From a virus: 36,912 nucleotides of DNA. The position numbers and the translations under genes are program-made. The DNA is taken from IMG/VR virus record IMGVR_UViG_3300043015_000083, positions 1-36,912 of that record; one strand, given 5' to 3'. Numbering within the stretch: the stretch's first letter is position 1; each line of letters opens with the position of its first letter. The notes beneath the pieces are model-generated. The model was given only the letters and a program-made list of their open reading frames with translations, ran no database searches and was not told where the DNA came from. This document shows, one piece after another, positions 21,374-30,134 of the stretch.

Positions 21374-23131
21374 ATGACAAACTACCTAGGGATAACGATT
21401 GATTATGAAAGAGATAATCGCCTCAGTGACCAAGCAATTAAACTCATGCAGGATTACTATATGCTCGACCATGAGAACTCCCCTCAGGAGGCTTTTGCTC
21501 GTGCTAGTGTGGCCTACTGTAGCGGTGATCTCGATCTTGCACAGCGCATCTATGATTACGCTAGCAAAGGGTGGTTCATGTTTGCGAGCCCTGTCCTCAG
21601 CAATGCCCCAGAACCGAATGGAAAGATTGGTGGGTTGCCTATTAGTTGTTTCCTTACTTACGTGGGGGACACTCTTGATAGCCTTATTGAACATAATGGT
21701 GAAGTAGCATGGCTTTCCGTAAAGGGCGGCGGTGTGGGTGGGCACTGGTCAGACGTGAGAGGGATCAGCGACAAGGCTCCGGGCCCGATCCCATTCATGA
21801 AAGTAGTAGACGCTCAGATGACAGCGTACAAACAAGGGAAGACACGGAAGGGAAGCTATGCGGCGTACCTAGACGTAAGCCATCCTGATATTGAGGAGTT
21901 TGTCTCCTTCAAAGTACCGACTGGTGGAGACATCAATCGCAAGTGTTTTAATCTTTTTAATGCAGTGAACCTCACTGATGAATTTATGGAGAGTGTAATT
22001 AATGACGCAGAATGGAACCTTATCGACCCAAGTACAGGAATTGTTAGAGATACAGTCAAAGCTCGTAAGCTGTGGCAACGAATCCTTGAAGCTCGCTTCA
22101 GAACTGGCAGTCCTTACCTTAACTTTATCGACACAGCCAAAAGAGGCTTACCAGAAGCTCAAAGAAAACTTGGATTGTCAATTAATGGCAGTAACCTCTG
22201 CAACGAAATCCATCTCGCAACAAGTGAAGAGCGTACAGCAGTCTGTTGCCTCTCCTCAGTCAATCTCGAAAGATACGACGACTGGAAAGCAAGCGGAATG
22301 GTTGGAGACCTTATCAGATTCTTGGACAACGTCCTTCAATTCTTTATTGACAACGCACCAGAAGAACTATCAAAAGCTGTCTACTCAGCTTATAGAGAAC
22401 GCTCAGTCGGTCTTGGAGCAATGGGGTTCCACGGATACCTACAAAGCAAAGGCATAGCATGGGAGTCATGGCAAGCGGCGAGTGAGAACTATGCAATCTT
22501 CAAAGACATCAAAGCCCAGTCTCTTGAGGCCACCTACTCGCTCGCTGTGGAGCGTTCTGAATGTCCTGATGGGGTGGGTCATGGTGTTAGAAATATGCAT
22601 CTGTTGGCTGTTGCTCCTAACGCTAATTCTAGTATCCTATGTGGGTGCTCTGCTAGCATTGAACCACGTATTAGCAACTGCTTTGTCCATCGTACTCGTG
22701 CCGGTAGTCATACTGTTCGTAATCCGTACCTTGAGGAACTTCTAGATGAGTATAACCAGAACACCAAGAAGGTATGGCAAAGTATTCTTGAGAATGAAGG
22801 CTCTGTACAGCACTTGGAGTTCCTATCGGACGACGAGAAGGCTACATTTAAGACAGCATTTGAATTGGATCAGAACTGGGTCATCGAACACTCCGCCAAA
22901 AGACAAGAGTTTATATGTCAAGGGCAGAGTGTTAACGTGTTCTTCCCATCGGGTACTGATAAAGCTATTGTTAATCAGGTACATCTCAAGGCTTGGAAGG
23001 AAGGACTTAAAGGATTATATTATCTCCGGACGACTGCAGGTGTTACAGCGGAGAAAGTGGGAACGAAGGTAGACCGCAACGCCCTGAAGGACTTTGAAGA
23101 CGATGATGTCTGTGTGAGTTGTCAGGGATAG
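21374..23131 (+). CDS. nrdA: Ribonucleotide reductase large subunit, class I
   Basis: A 585-residue catalytic subunit that reduces ribonucleotides to deoxyribonucleotides. It has the active-site Cys92 (GLPISCF), the NLCNE motif (274-278), Cys291/Cys292, the radical-transfer Tyr pair 549-550 (LYYLRTTAG) and the C-terminal redox pair Cys580/Cys583 (CVSCQG). It is much shorter than E. coli NrdA (761) and lacks the N-terminal ATP-cone, as in other phage reductases, so allosteric dATP shut-off is probably absent. GGAG precedes the ATG. Confidence 0.96.
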   Translation: MTNYLGITIDYERDNRLSDQAIKLMQDYYMLDHENSPQEAFARASVAYCSGDLDLAQRIYDYASKGWFMFASPVLSNAPEPNGKIGGLPISCFLTYVGDTLDSLIEHNGEVAWLSVKGGGVGGHWSDVRGISDKAPGPIPFMKVVDAQMTAYKQGKTRKGSYAAYLDVSHPDIEEFVSFKVPTGGDINRKCFNLFNAVNLTDEFMESVINDAEWNLIDPSTGIVRDTVKARKLWQRILEARFRTGSPYLNFIDTAKRGLPEAQRKLGLSINGSNLCNEIHLATSEERTAVCCLSSVNLERYDDWKASGMVGDLIRFLDNVLQFFIDNAPEELSKAVYSAYRERSVGLGAMGFHGYLQSKGIAWESWQAASENYAIFKDIKAQSLEATYSLAVERSECPDGVGHGVRNMHLLAVAPNANSSILCGCSASIEPRISNCFVHRTRAGSHTVRNPYLEELLDEYNQNTKKVWQSILENEGSVQHLEFLSDDEKATFKTAFELDQNWVIEHSAKRQEFICQGQSVNVFFPSGTDKAIVNQVHLKAWKEGLKGLYYLRTTAGVTAEKVGTKVDRNALKDFEDDDVCVSCQG

Positions 23132-23282
23132 CAACACATATGTAGCTTATATGATACAAAGTGTACACATATGTTGCTTTTATAGTGCATTCGTGTACAC
23201 TTATAAGCGCATAAAAAAGTTATAACTTGCGTTTATCAGCGCATAAAAATGCATAGATATACTATGCAAAGGAGAAGAACAC
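23132..23282 (+). promoter_or_regulatory. Regulatory gap with paired repeats between nrdA and the nrdB genes
   Basis: ACACATATGT occurs at 23134 and 23165; AAGTGTACAC at 23159 is repeated inverted at 23193; AGCGCATAAAAA occurs at 23206 and 23238. Pair spacings are 31, 34 and 32 bp, about three helical turns. A hairpin-forming TGCATAG-atata-CTATGCA (23250-23268) contains a -10-like TATACT (23258-23263) with no good -35. This looks like a regulated promoter with several protein sites. AAGGAG precedes the ATG at 23283. Confidence 0.6.
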
Positions 23283-23492
23283 ATGAACCAAGCTAAACTA
23301 GCAGAAGCAAGACGCTTGTATCATCATGTGTATCACGGTGGGACTCTAACGTTAGAGGATGTTTCTTTTATGGTAGAAGCACTTGAGGAGGCAGTGTACC
23401 TACTCAATCCAACCGATGAAGATATGCAGAAGAAGGCAGGTGTGTATCGGGTTGTGAGTGCGTTGGAGAAGTTGAAGGAGAAGAACACATGA
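23283..23492 (+). CDS. Small helical protein of unknown function
   Basis: A 69-residue protein (MNQAKLAEARRLYHHVYHGG) predicted to be three helices, ending VVSALEKLKEKNT. It follows the regulatory gap and overlaps the next gene by 4 bases (ATGA). I recall related short proteins in marine phages without known function. Confidence 0.75.
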   Translation: MNQAKLAEARRLYHHVYHGGTLTLEDVSFMVEALEEAVYLLNPTDEDMQKKAGVYRVVSALEKLKEKNT

Positions 23493-23704
23493 AAGCAGGA
23501 ACAATTGAAGTCACAGACTGCATTGAACATGAGGATGGCTCTGCAACAATTGTTGTAGATACAGACAAAGAAGCTACCAGACTGCTTGTTGAGGTGGGTC
23601 TACGGCGGTTGCTTGAGATGGCTATGAAGAATGAGGAAAACTATGAATTTAAAGAAGCTGTATCTGAAGCTTCTGAAGGCTCATGCGAGACGGAAGCTGA
23701 ATAA
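23489..23704 (+). CDS. Small acidic protein of unknown function
   Basis: A 71-residue protein with beta-strand-like start (MKAGTIEVTDCIEHEDGSAT) and a helical, Glu-rich end. GGAG lies upstream within the previous gene. Similar short early proteins occur in T7-like phages, with no role assigned. It overlaps the next small gene by 62 bases. Confidence 0.7.
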   Translation: MKAGTIEVTDCIEHEDGSATIVVDTDKEATRLLVEVGLRRLLEMAMKNEENYEFKEAVSEASEGSCETEAE

Positions 23705-23801
23705 GGCAGAGAAGCTGTTTGCTAAAGTATTACAGGCACAAGTCGAGGAGGGTTATGAAAGAAGAAACAATGAATCTCATAAAGCGTCTGGATCTGATTA
23801 A
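23643..23801 (+). CDS. Small basic protein, overlapping gene
   Basis: A 52-residue very basic protein (MNLKKLYLKLLKAHARRKL) nested between two other small genes and overlapping both. GAGG lies seven bases before ATG 23643. Overlap on both sides makes it less certain, but the ribosome binding site and the amphipathic basic helix support it. Confidence 0.5.
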   Translation: MNLKKLYLKLLKAHARRKLNKAEKLFAKVLQAQVEEGYERRNNESHKASGSD

Positions 23802-23949
23802 AGACAGTGATCCATTCAATAAACAAATACTGAATGACTGCCACAGGCATTTTAAGACTTTACAAGATGAGATAGACAGGTTACAATATCATAATAACAA
23901 CCTGATGAATGTCATCTACCAGAATCAAGGAGAATTAGAAAACACATGA
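23755..23949 (+). CDS. Small coiled-coil protein upstream of nrdB
   Basis: A 64-residue protein starting MKEETMNLIKRLDLIKD, with a coiled-coil-like second half (FKTLQDEIDRLQYHNNNL). I chose ATG 23755 for its GGAGGG; ATG 23770 is an alternative. The stop overlaps the nrdB start (ATGA). Confidence 0.65.
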   Translation: MKEETMNLIKRLDLIKDSDPFNKQILNDCHRHFKTLQDEIDRLQYHNNNLMNVIYQNQGELENT

Positions 23950-24899
23950 GTTTATTAGAAGCGAACGTAACCTACAAACCCTTTAGCTACCCTTGGGCAG
24001 TTAAGTATGCAACAGAACACGAAAGGATACATTGGATTGAAGATGAATTGGAATTGCAGACAGATGTCAACCATTGGAAATCCGGGGCACTATCGGAGCA
24101 AGAGAAGCACCACATCACCCAGATCCTGCGGTTATTTACGCAAAGTGACGTTGCGGTCGGGACAAACTATCTGGAATATTATATACCCAAGTTTAAGAAC
24201 AATGAGATCAGGGCAATGCTTACGGCCTTTGCAAGTCGTGAATTTATCCACCAAAGAGCCTACGCCCTCCTAAATGATACCCTAGGGTTACCTGAGGAGG
24301 AGTTCACAGCTTTCCTTGAGTATCAGCAAATGTCTGCAAAACTGGAGTTCATGTCCGGATTAGACGTAAATTCTATCAGTGGTACAGCCCTTGCAATTGC
24401 ACGTTCAGTCTTGAATGAAGGTATGTCGTTGTTCAGTGCTTTTGCAATGCTCTTGAACTACCAGAGATACGGTAAGATGCCGGGGATGTGTACAGTCGTC
24501 GAATGGTCTGTACGAGATGAGAGCCAACATGCTGAAGGAATGGCTAAGTTGTTTAGGGAGTTCTGTGATGAACATCCACGAATTGTCAATGATGACTTTA
24601 AGAAAGATATCTACGAAATGTTCCGTACTGCAGTCAAACTGGAAGACAAGGTTATTGATCTTGCGTATGAGATGGGTGACTTGGAAGGTTTGTCGGCGGC
24701 AGATGTCAAGCAGTACATTCGCTACCTCGCAGACAGACGTTTACTCCAACTTGGTCTCAAGACGAACTGGAAGGTTAAGGAGAATCCTCTGCCGTGGATG
24801 GAGGAACTACTAGGTGGATCGTCAATGAGTAACTTCTTTGAGAAGCGAGTGACTGACTACAACGCACATGGTTTGGAAGGAGATGACTGGGGTTGGTAA
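23946..24899 (+). CDS. nrdB: Ribonucleotide reductase small subunit, class I
   Basis: A 317-residue di-iron subunit that makes the radical for NrdA. All metal ligands are present: Asp68, Glu99, His102, Glu158, Glu192 and His195 (REFIHQRAY and RDESQHAEG). The radical Tyr106 is at the class Ia position, four residues after His102. The C-terminus ends in GDDWGW, an acidic-aromatic tail as needed for NrdA docking. It is separated from nrdA by about 0.8 kb of small genes. The stop overlaps the next ATG. Confidence 0.96.
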   Translation: MSLLEANVTYKPFSYPWAVKYATEHERIHWIEDELELQTDVNHWKSGALSEQEKHHITQILRLFTQSDVAVGTNYLEYYIPKFKNNEIRAMLTAFASREFIHQRAYALLNDTLGLPEEEFTAFLEYQQMSAKLEFMSGLDVNSISGTALAIARSVLNEGMSLFSAFAMLLNYQRYGKMPGMCTVVEWSVRDESQHAEGMAKLFREFCDEHPRIVNDDFKKDIYEMFRTAVKLEDKVIDLAYEMGDLEGLSAADVKQYIRYLADRRLLQLGLKTNWKVKENPLPWMEELLGGSSMSNFFEKRVTDYNAHGLEGDDWGW

Positions 24900-25033
24900 T
24901 GTATACTGTTTATTGTGGGCAAAGATATATCGGTAAATATTTAGCAAGGAGTAAACAGGATGCAATTACAAAAGCAACCTCAAGTCAAACAGGTAACGCA
25001 AAACATTTGTACAATGCTAGGGAGTCAGTATGA
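24899..25033 (+). CDS. Small basic protein after nrdB
   Basis: A 44-residue protein (MYTVYCGQRYIGKYLARSK) starting on the nrdB stop (TAATG) and ending over the next start (ATGA). It contains one Cys and is basic. Its size would suit a redox or RNR accessory protein, but it has no CxxC. No family recognised. Confidence 0.55.
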   Translation: MYTVYCGQRYIGKYLARSKQDAITKATSSQTGNAKHLYNARESV

Positions 25034-25215
25034 TAGCGGCAAGATTTCACCATGTCTTTGGGCTGTCCATTGAAACAGTCCAGAGTCAGCCAGTGTTAGG
25101 TTGGAAAGAACAGGAGGAGATTGGGGATGCCCAAGTGTACTTCTTTGATGGGTTTGTGATTAACATCCCCTTTGTTAAAATTATGATCGGGGATGTGTTT
25201 GACGTTTTTGAGTAG
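25030..25215 (+). CDS. Small conserved protein, last gene of the early arm
   Basis: A 61-residue protein ending in hydrophobic beta-like stretches (VYFFDGFVINIPFVKI). I recall this FDG--I-IPF pattern in short marine phage proteins. It is the last plus-strand gene before the terminator. No signal peptide; probably soluble. Confidence 0.7.
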   Translation: MIAARFHHVFGLSIETVQSQPVLGWKEQEEIGDAQVYFFDGFVINIPFVKIMIGDVFDVFE

Positions 25216-25233
25216 GTCGTTCGCTCAACTTAT

Positions 25234-25256
25234 GGCTCCTTAGGGAGCCTTTTTTT
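25234..25256 (+). terminator. Intrinsic terminator of the early arm
   Basis: GGCTCC (25234-25239), loop TTAG, GGAGCC (25244-25249), then seven T. A classic rho-independent terminator on the plus strand, 19 bases after the last early stop. It lies at the meeting point of the two convergent arms; on the minus strand no T-run follows the hairpin. Confidence 0.95.
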
Positions 25257-27039
25257 ATTCTATAGTTGAGGCAAACGGATCTTCGTATGTTAAAGGCATA
25301 CTGAAGGCAGATATGTTTTGAGCTACTGCACCAGTCTCTCGTGCCCTTGAGAGTGCTGAAGGAGTAAGCTGATCCATATCTTGTAATCTCTGAGCCGCAT
25401 CAGCAAACTCTGCGGCTTGCCCTTGAGCAGGTTCGGGTCTAGCTACTTTCATAGCTTCTTGTGTTCCTTCTCCATACACTCGATCAACTTTCTTTTTAGA
25501 TGTAAAAGAATAAATGTTGGTCTGCATTGGTGGCGACACAGCAAGCACTTGGGTTGGTAGGCTCTTCTCTAATGCTTTACCTAAGACAGGCACTTTTTCT
25601 AAGAAGTCATGTAGGTCTGACATATAGCCTGTAACGTCCCCGTTAGGTTCAACCTTCATCAGTAAGTTAATACCTCCTTCGACCTTACCACGACCACCTT
25701 TGCGTTGCTTACGGGCAACCTGAAGGTAAACACCTGTGTCGTCCTTACCTGTATAAACAAACTCAGCATCTTTGCGCTTTTCTTTCTTCTTGACTGCAGA
25801 CTCTAATGAGTTTAGTGTGTACTCTGGGGCTCCTTTCTTTGGAGTCGGGGAGAACAAATCAAACAGGTGGCCTTTAACTGGCCCTGCGACACCGCCCTTG
25901 TCAACCATGTCGAGGAAGTGCGCTCCTGAGACATACGATAGTGGCTTCTTAACAAGGACTCTGGTCTTCTCAGGGTCAATACCCCAGACACGTTCAACGT
26001 GCTTCTGTACGAAGTTAGCTTCGCTAGGTAATACTTGGCGACCTGCAGTAGCTCCTTTAGATGCCATCTGCTCGTACCAGTTACCACCTACGACCTCAGT
26101 CGGTCTAAAGTATATTTCAGGCGAACTAGGATCAGAAGCGGCTAATACAAATTCTTCAGGAACATCCCTCTTGCCTGCAGTAGCTTCTGCCTGTGTACGA
26201 ATGTTACCTAACTGCTGTGCTTGTGAGTGGGCAACTTCAATAGACGCTTTTACATCGTTCTGTGCTTTACGGACTTGACTACGATATTGATCGAGGACTT
26301 CCTTAGAAGCACCTGCGGGAGGCATATTCTCTTGCAGTGTATTCAGTCTAGCAATCGCCTGATCGACACGACCTTTAGCTTCTTTCAATACCGGGGTGAT
26401 GCCGTAGTCTCTATACAAGGCACGAGCTTCAGGATTGAAAATACTTTTCGCAACACGAGTTGCACCATCAACACCCCACTTGGCAAACCCAAGACCTTGA
26501 CGTAGTTTATTCTGTGTTACGTTCTGAAGCTCTGGGTTCTGGATCATCTTAGACCAGTTTTCATCAAAAGGAGCATTCTTATCCCAACCGGGATCGGGAG
26601 CAACACGCTGTAGTGCCGCTTCAGTCAATGAGCCGTAGCGGTCTGTACGAGGGCCATAGAAGTTGGGGACAATGACATCGCCAGAGCCTGCCTTAAAGCC
26701 ACGCATAGCCACATCGTCAGCAGGAGACGCTGTCAGAGCTTTACCTGCACGGCCTAGTCCAGTAATACCAAACAGACCAAAGCCTTCACTTAGGGCTCTG
26801 CGGGTGTCTTCTGAGGTGTTCTCTTGAATGTACTGAGGGATTCCGGTCTTAGCTACTTGTTCACCGATGAATTGACCGACACCTAAGTCAGGAGTAACGG
26901 CTTCAAATAAACTTTCAATTGGCTTAGCGACACCATAATATCCAGTACCAAGAATGTACTCACCAATATTACGATCTCCGGTCTGAAACTCTTGTTCAAC
27001 TTTTTGAAGATTCTTGACGTAATCCGAAAATACGGCCAT
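25255..27039 (-). CDS. Internal virion / DNA ejection protein, large
   Basis: A 594-residue protein, last gene of the virion arm. It has a helical, Gln- and Ala-rich middle (about 215-300), a GFGLFGITGLGRAG hydrophobic stretch near residue 90, and a Lys-rich segment near 400-420. In T7 the large ejection proteins (gp15, gp16) are the last structural genes, and the position here matches. No lytic transglycosylase motif is seen, unlike T7 gp16. The stop overlaps the T-run of the early terminator; the start overlaps the upstream stop (TGATG). Confidence 0.7.
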   Translation of the reverse strand: MAVFSDYVKNLQKVEQEFQTGDRNIGEYILGTGYYGVAKPIESLFEAVTPDLGVGQFIGEQVAKTGIPQYIQENTSEDTRRALSEGFGLFGITGLGRAGKALTASPADDVAMRGFKAGSGDVIVPNFYGPRTDRYGSLTEAALQRVAPDPGWDKNAPFDENWSKMIQNPELQNVTQNKLRQGLGFAKWGVDGATRVAKSIFNPEARALYRDYGITPVLKEAKGRVDQAIARLNTLQENMPPAGASKEVLDQYRSQVRKAQNDVKASIEVAHSQAQQLGNIRTQAEATAGKRDVPEEFVLAASDPSSPEIYFRPTEVVGGNWYEQMASKGATAGRQVLPSEANFVQKHVERVWGIDPEKTRVLVKKPLSYVSGAHFLDMVDKGGVAGPVKGHLFDLFSPTPKKGAPEYTLNSLESAVKKKEKRKDAEFVYTGKDDTGVYLQVARKQRKGGRGKVEGGINLLMKVEPNGDVTGYMSDLHDFLEKVPVLGKALEKSLPTQVLAVSPPMQTNIYSFTSKKKVDRVYGEGTQEAMKVARPEPAQGQAAEFADAAQRLQDMDQLTPSALSRARETGAVAQNISAFSMPLTYEDPFASTIE

Positions 27040-28553
27040 CAGTTACTCTCCTCTTCCAAGGCCAGAGCTTCACGAATCTGGTCAGCAGTCACACCACCGA
27101 CAGATGCAGTACCAATGTTAGGATTCTGTGATGCTTTCTTGACAGCTTCTACACCACCGGCTTTAGCAATCAACTTCTGTGCCGCCGCAATAGCCTTACG
27201 GTCAGCCATGTACTTAGCTCCACCAGTGCCTACGAACAACAGTGCTGTCCAAGGTGCGCTTGCAAGTGTAAACAGGTTGATTGCACCGGCCAGACCTTTC
27301 GCACTGAAGTCAAAGCGTCCTAAGGTGTTCATTAGGCGTTGTGAAGCAGTACCGTCAGCCATTGCTTGTAGAACTTGTTTTTCAGAATCAGTGAAATACT
27401 TCATCTGACGTTGGTTGTTCAGTAGACTCTGGGCAACCTTACGGTACCCTTCAGTACGCTTACCCACTCTGACATCAACCTTCTCAAACGCCTCTGAAAT
27501 TGCTTCAGAGTTTTTGTACTTACGGTTAGCCTCACGAGCAATCTGTAATTGTGGGATCTGCCCTTTAGCTAATGAGTCCTCAATCACATCGTCAAACTCA
27601 TTAATCATTTGGCGTACAATGTACCCGTCAGTCTTGTCTTCAGCGAGTTTAAACAAACGACGACGAACTTGCTCAGAATTACCTAAGGTCATTCCTTTGG
27701 TTGTCAGGTCTTGCAATAGCTTCTTGGCCTTGTCTACGGCTGTCGCTGTACCGGGCATAGGTGTGTAGAATGCTTCATCAGCAACTTTAGAAGCCCTTTG
27801 AAAGATCTGTTGTGCTTCTCCGGGGCCGATAGCAAAGTTAGTCTGATCGACAGCTTCATAGGCGGCATCTTTGATTGATTTAAGACGATCAAGATCAGGT
27901 GCTCGTGATTGTGCTTTGATCTGTTTGTTGAGCTTAGCATTACCAATAAGACTGACAGCTTTCTCCAAAGGAGCACCAATGATAACACCGGCTCCTGCAC
28001 CAACAAGACCTTCTTCTGTTCGTTGAGCTAGATCACCTTCAGCACTTCCAAATCCATACAGAAAACCACCAGTACCGCCTTTGATCGCTCCACGGAGCAT
28101 CGGTGCGGCTCTTTCAATATATGCAGGTGCTTTCAAAAGACCTGCAGGAGTCATGACGGCACCAATGAGTTCCTGAGATAATGCAGAACCGGGGTTAGCT
28201 TCAGCGTAGGCTTGCATCTCTTGACGAATCACGTCGAGATTCTCTTGATACCCTCTGTCACCAAAGGCTGAACGTAAGGCCGCCTCAGCCTCATCAGCAG
28301 TCCCAAAGGACATACCCTGCAAGACATTCCTGATCGTCGCTTTAGCGGCTTCTGGTGCGCTCTCAACACCTGTTTCAGATACTGTTAGTGCATCAGCCAT
28401 CTCAGGCTCTACATAAGGCTCTTGAGTATACTGGATTTGTGGCTTTGCAGGTTCTTGAGGTTGCTCAGGTGTAACTTGAGTTGTTCTTTCGGCTTCAGCT
28501 TTCCGTTTACGTGCTTTAGCCAATGCTAAAACTCTTTGTTGTTCTTTAGTCAC
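27039..28553 (-). CDS. Internal virion / DNA ejection protein
   Basis: A 504-residue protein. I chose GTG 28553, eight bases after GGAGG and five bases after the upstream stop, giving VTKEQQRVLALAKARKRK as N-terminus. An Ala/Gly-rich hydrophobic region (GGTGGFLYGFG and GLVGAGAGVIIGAPLEKAV, about residues 160-205) resembles membrane-active segments of ejection proteins. An upstream in-frame TTG at 28568 is an alternative start. The rest is helical. It probably forms part of the channel through which DNA enters the cell. Confidence 0.7.
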   Translation of the reverse strand: MTKEQQRVLALAKARKRKAEAERTTQVTPEQPQEPAKPQIQYTQEPYVEPEMADALTVSETGVESAPEAAKATIRNVLQGMSFGTADEAEAALRSAFGDRGYQENLDVIRQEMQAYAEANPGSALSQELIGAVMTPAGLLKAPAYIERAAPMLRGAIKGGTGGFLYGFGSAEGDLAQRTEEGLVGAGAGVIIGAPLEKAVSLIGNAKLNKQIKAQSRAPDLDRLKSIKDAAYEAVDQTNFAIGPGEAQQIFQRASKVADEAFYTPMPGTATAVDKAKKLLQDLTTKGMTLGNSEQVRRRLFKLAEDKTDGYIVRQMINEFDDVIEDSLAKGQIPQLQIAREANRKYKNSEAISEAFEKVDVRVGKRTEGYRKVAQSLLNNQRQMKYFTDSEKQVLQAMADGTASQRLMNTLGRFDFSAKGLAGAINLFTLASAPWTALLFVGTGGAKYMADRKAIAAAQKLIAKAGGVEAVKKASQNPNIGTASVGGVTADQIREALALEEESN

Positions 28554-28558
28554 AAACA

Positions 28559-30004
28559 CTACCTCCAAAGAGCACGTTCGTCTTCAGTCATAAACTCCCA
28601 AGTATCTTGAACTTCTTGAGGGAGACTTGTGATGTCAAAAGTGTCATCTGCAGGCTCCAAAGGCGTGTATGACCCATCAGGGTTACGATTGGCAGTCCTG
28701 AATGGAATCAAGTCCCCTAGACCTTCTGCAATCAATTGCTCATCTGTCAAGTCATTAGCAACAGCTTCTACAGCCTTACGGTAGGTGTCTTTGACTTTGT
28801 TCAAACTAGCAACCAACTCTGTGTCTTTCATGTTGGGATTCAACGGAGCAATCGAACTCTGAAGTGCATAGAGTTCCTGCAAGGCTACCTGACCAAGAGC
28901 ACCACCAGTCGGTGATTCATCACGCATCTTCTGTAGTCTGTCGAAACCAATGTTTGCCCTAATGGTTGTCAATTGTTCTGTCAATGCAAGACGACTTGTC
29001 TCAGCACTGATGATACCACCTGAGAGTCTCCCAAGTTGCTCAATGAACGCCCCTGATTTACCGGTAGCCCAATTATCTGGATCTTCGGCAATCTCAATGG
29101 CAAGATCAATGGACGGAGAAACAACCTGAGTAAACTTTGTTGCCTTACCACGCTTACCGGCCCTTACAGCCTCTTGAGATTGCTGTAGTTCTCGTTCTTG
29201 AGGTGATCCCGGAATAGGTTGCATAGAGATTAATGGACGATTGTTTGCATCCGTGTCAACGATTACTTGGTACCCTTGAGGGATTGTGCCAAGTTGTGGT
29301 AAATCAGCCCCTGCAATACGGGACACCTTACCGTCACTACCACGTTGATATAGTCCCGGTGCAGTAATGCCTAGCTGATTCTTTTGAGCCTCTGTCAAGA
29401 TTTCATATGTGGTGTTTGGTTTCCGTTGACGAGCATCAAAAATCGTAGCGGTTTGCTTTGTCTTAGGATCGTAGTTGACTAAGACATCTCCAACTTTAAT
29501 TGGTTCTTGTGCTTTACGAACAGCCTCAATACCGTCCTTGACATCCATTGCTCCTGAAGCAACTAAGTTACCAACATCAGGATTCGTCTGAGAGATGAAA
29601 GATACTGCTTGCTCTCTTGCTTTAGCCTGACGCTCTTTCTCACGTTGTGCTTCAGCACGAACATTGAAGGCTTCAGAAGCGGCAGTAATGTCACCTGAGA
29701 GACGCTGAAGTGTTTCCGCAGGTGCTCCGGCTTCCTTAAGACGTGTGTAGGTCTCAGCCATGTTCTGAATGTTGCCCGGTTGGTATTCTCTTCCGATTGC
29801 TTCTAGCTGTTCTGCTTTTTGCATTTCTTCTGATGGGCCTCCAAAGAGTCTCGCAAGCCCTAATCCAATCGCCCCTCCTGCCATTTGGTATGGGTCACGA
29901 CTAGCTTGCTGAAGAAACGCTTGTTGACGCTTTAAATTTTCAGCCGCAACTTGTTGTGGTGATCTCATTCCAAACAAAGAGTAAACTGTATCTTGTTTAG
30001 CCAT
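28559..30004 (-). CDS. Internal virion protein
   Basis: A 481-residue, helical, Gln/Ala-rich protein (MAKQDTVYSLFGMRSPQQVAAENL) with a small hydrophobic stretch AGGAIGLGLARLFGG near residue 42. The C-terminus ends EFMTEDERALWR. The start has AGGAG about nine bases upstream. Position between the shorter ejection protein and two larger ones fits a gp15-like role. No enzyme motif. Confidence 0.7.
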   Translation of the reverse strand: MAKQDTVYSLFGMRSPQQVAAENLKRQQAFLQQASRDPYQMAGGAIGLGLARLFGGPSEEMQKAEQLEAIGREYQPGNIQNMAETYTRLKEAGAPAETLQRLSGDITAASEAFNVRAEAQREKERQAKAREQAVSFISQTNPDVGNLVASGAMDVKDGIEAVRKAQEPIKVGDVLVNYDPKTKQTATIFDARQRKPNTTYEILTEAQKNQLGITAPGLYQRGSDGKVSRIAGADLPQLGTIPQGYQVIVDTDANNRPLISMQPIPGSPQERELQQSQEAVRAGKRGKATKFTQVVSPSIDLAIEIAEDPDNWATGKSGAFIEQLGRLSGGIISAETSRLALTEQLTTIRANIGFDRLQKMRDESPTGGALGQVALQELYALQSSIAPLNPNMKDTELVASLNKVKDTYRKAVEAVANDLTDEQLIAEGLGDLIPFRTANRNPDGSYTPLEPADDTFDITSLPQEVQDTWEFMTEDERALWR

Positions 30005-30005
30005 C

Positions 30006-30134
30006 TTAAAACTCCTGAGCGGCTAGCATTCTTGATTGCTGACTGAATGGGTTTGTATTGTAGCGTGTACCGATCAATGTAGATCCTTTATTGTACAGCG
30101 TTGATAACGGAGACGTCCCTCCGCCTATCCCCCC
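30006..30134 (-). other. Candidate -1 frameshift extension of the internal virion protein
   Basis: The gene at 30125-30868 reads GGG GGA TAG at its end. The heptamer G_GGG_GGA (30134-30128) is a -1 slip site. Four bases later a hairpin CGGAG-ggacgt-CTCCG (30123-30108) follows. After a -1 slip the frame continues for 40 residues from IGGGTSPLSTLYNKGS to SRMLAAQEF and stops at 30006, one base before the next gene's ATG. No good independent start exists in this frame. The alternative is one missing G in the assembly. Confidence 0.6.

Noticed and set aside
12095-25215. Phage RNA polymerase in the early arm
   Set aside because: All long frames are assigned (primase-helicase, polymerase, exonuclease, reductase subunits); none has single-subunit RNA polymerase motifs.
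25234-25256. Bidirectional terminator
   Set aside because: The hairpin is symmetric, but on the minus strand it is not followed by a T-run, so it probably stops only the plus-strand arm efficiently.
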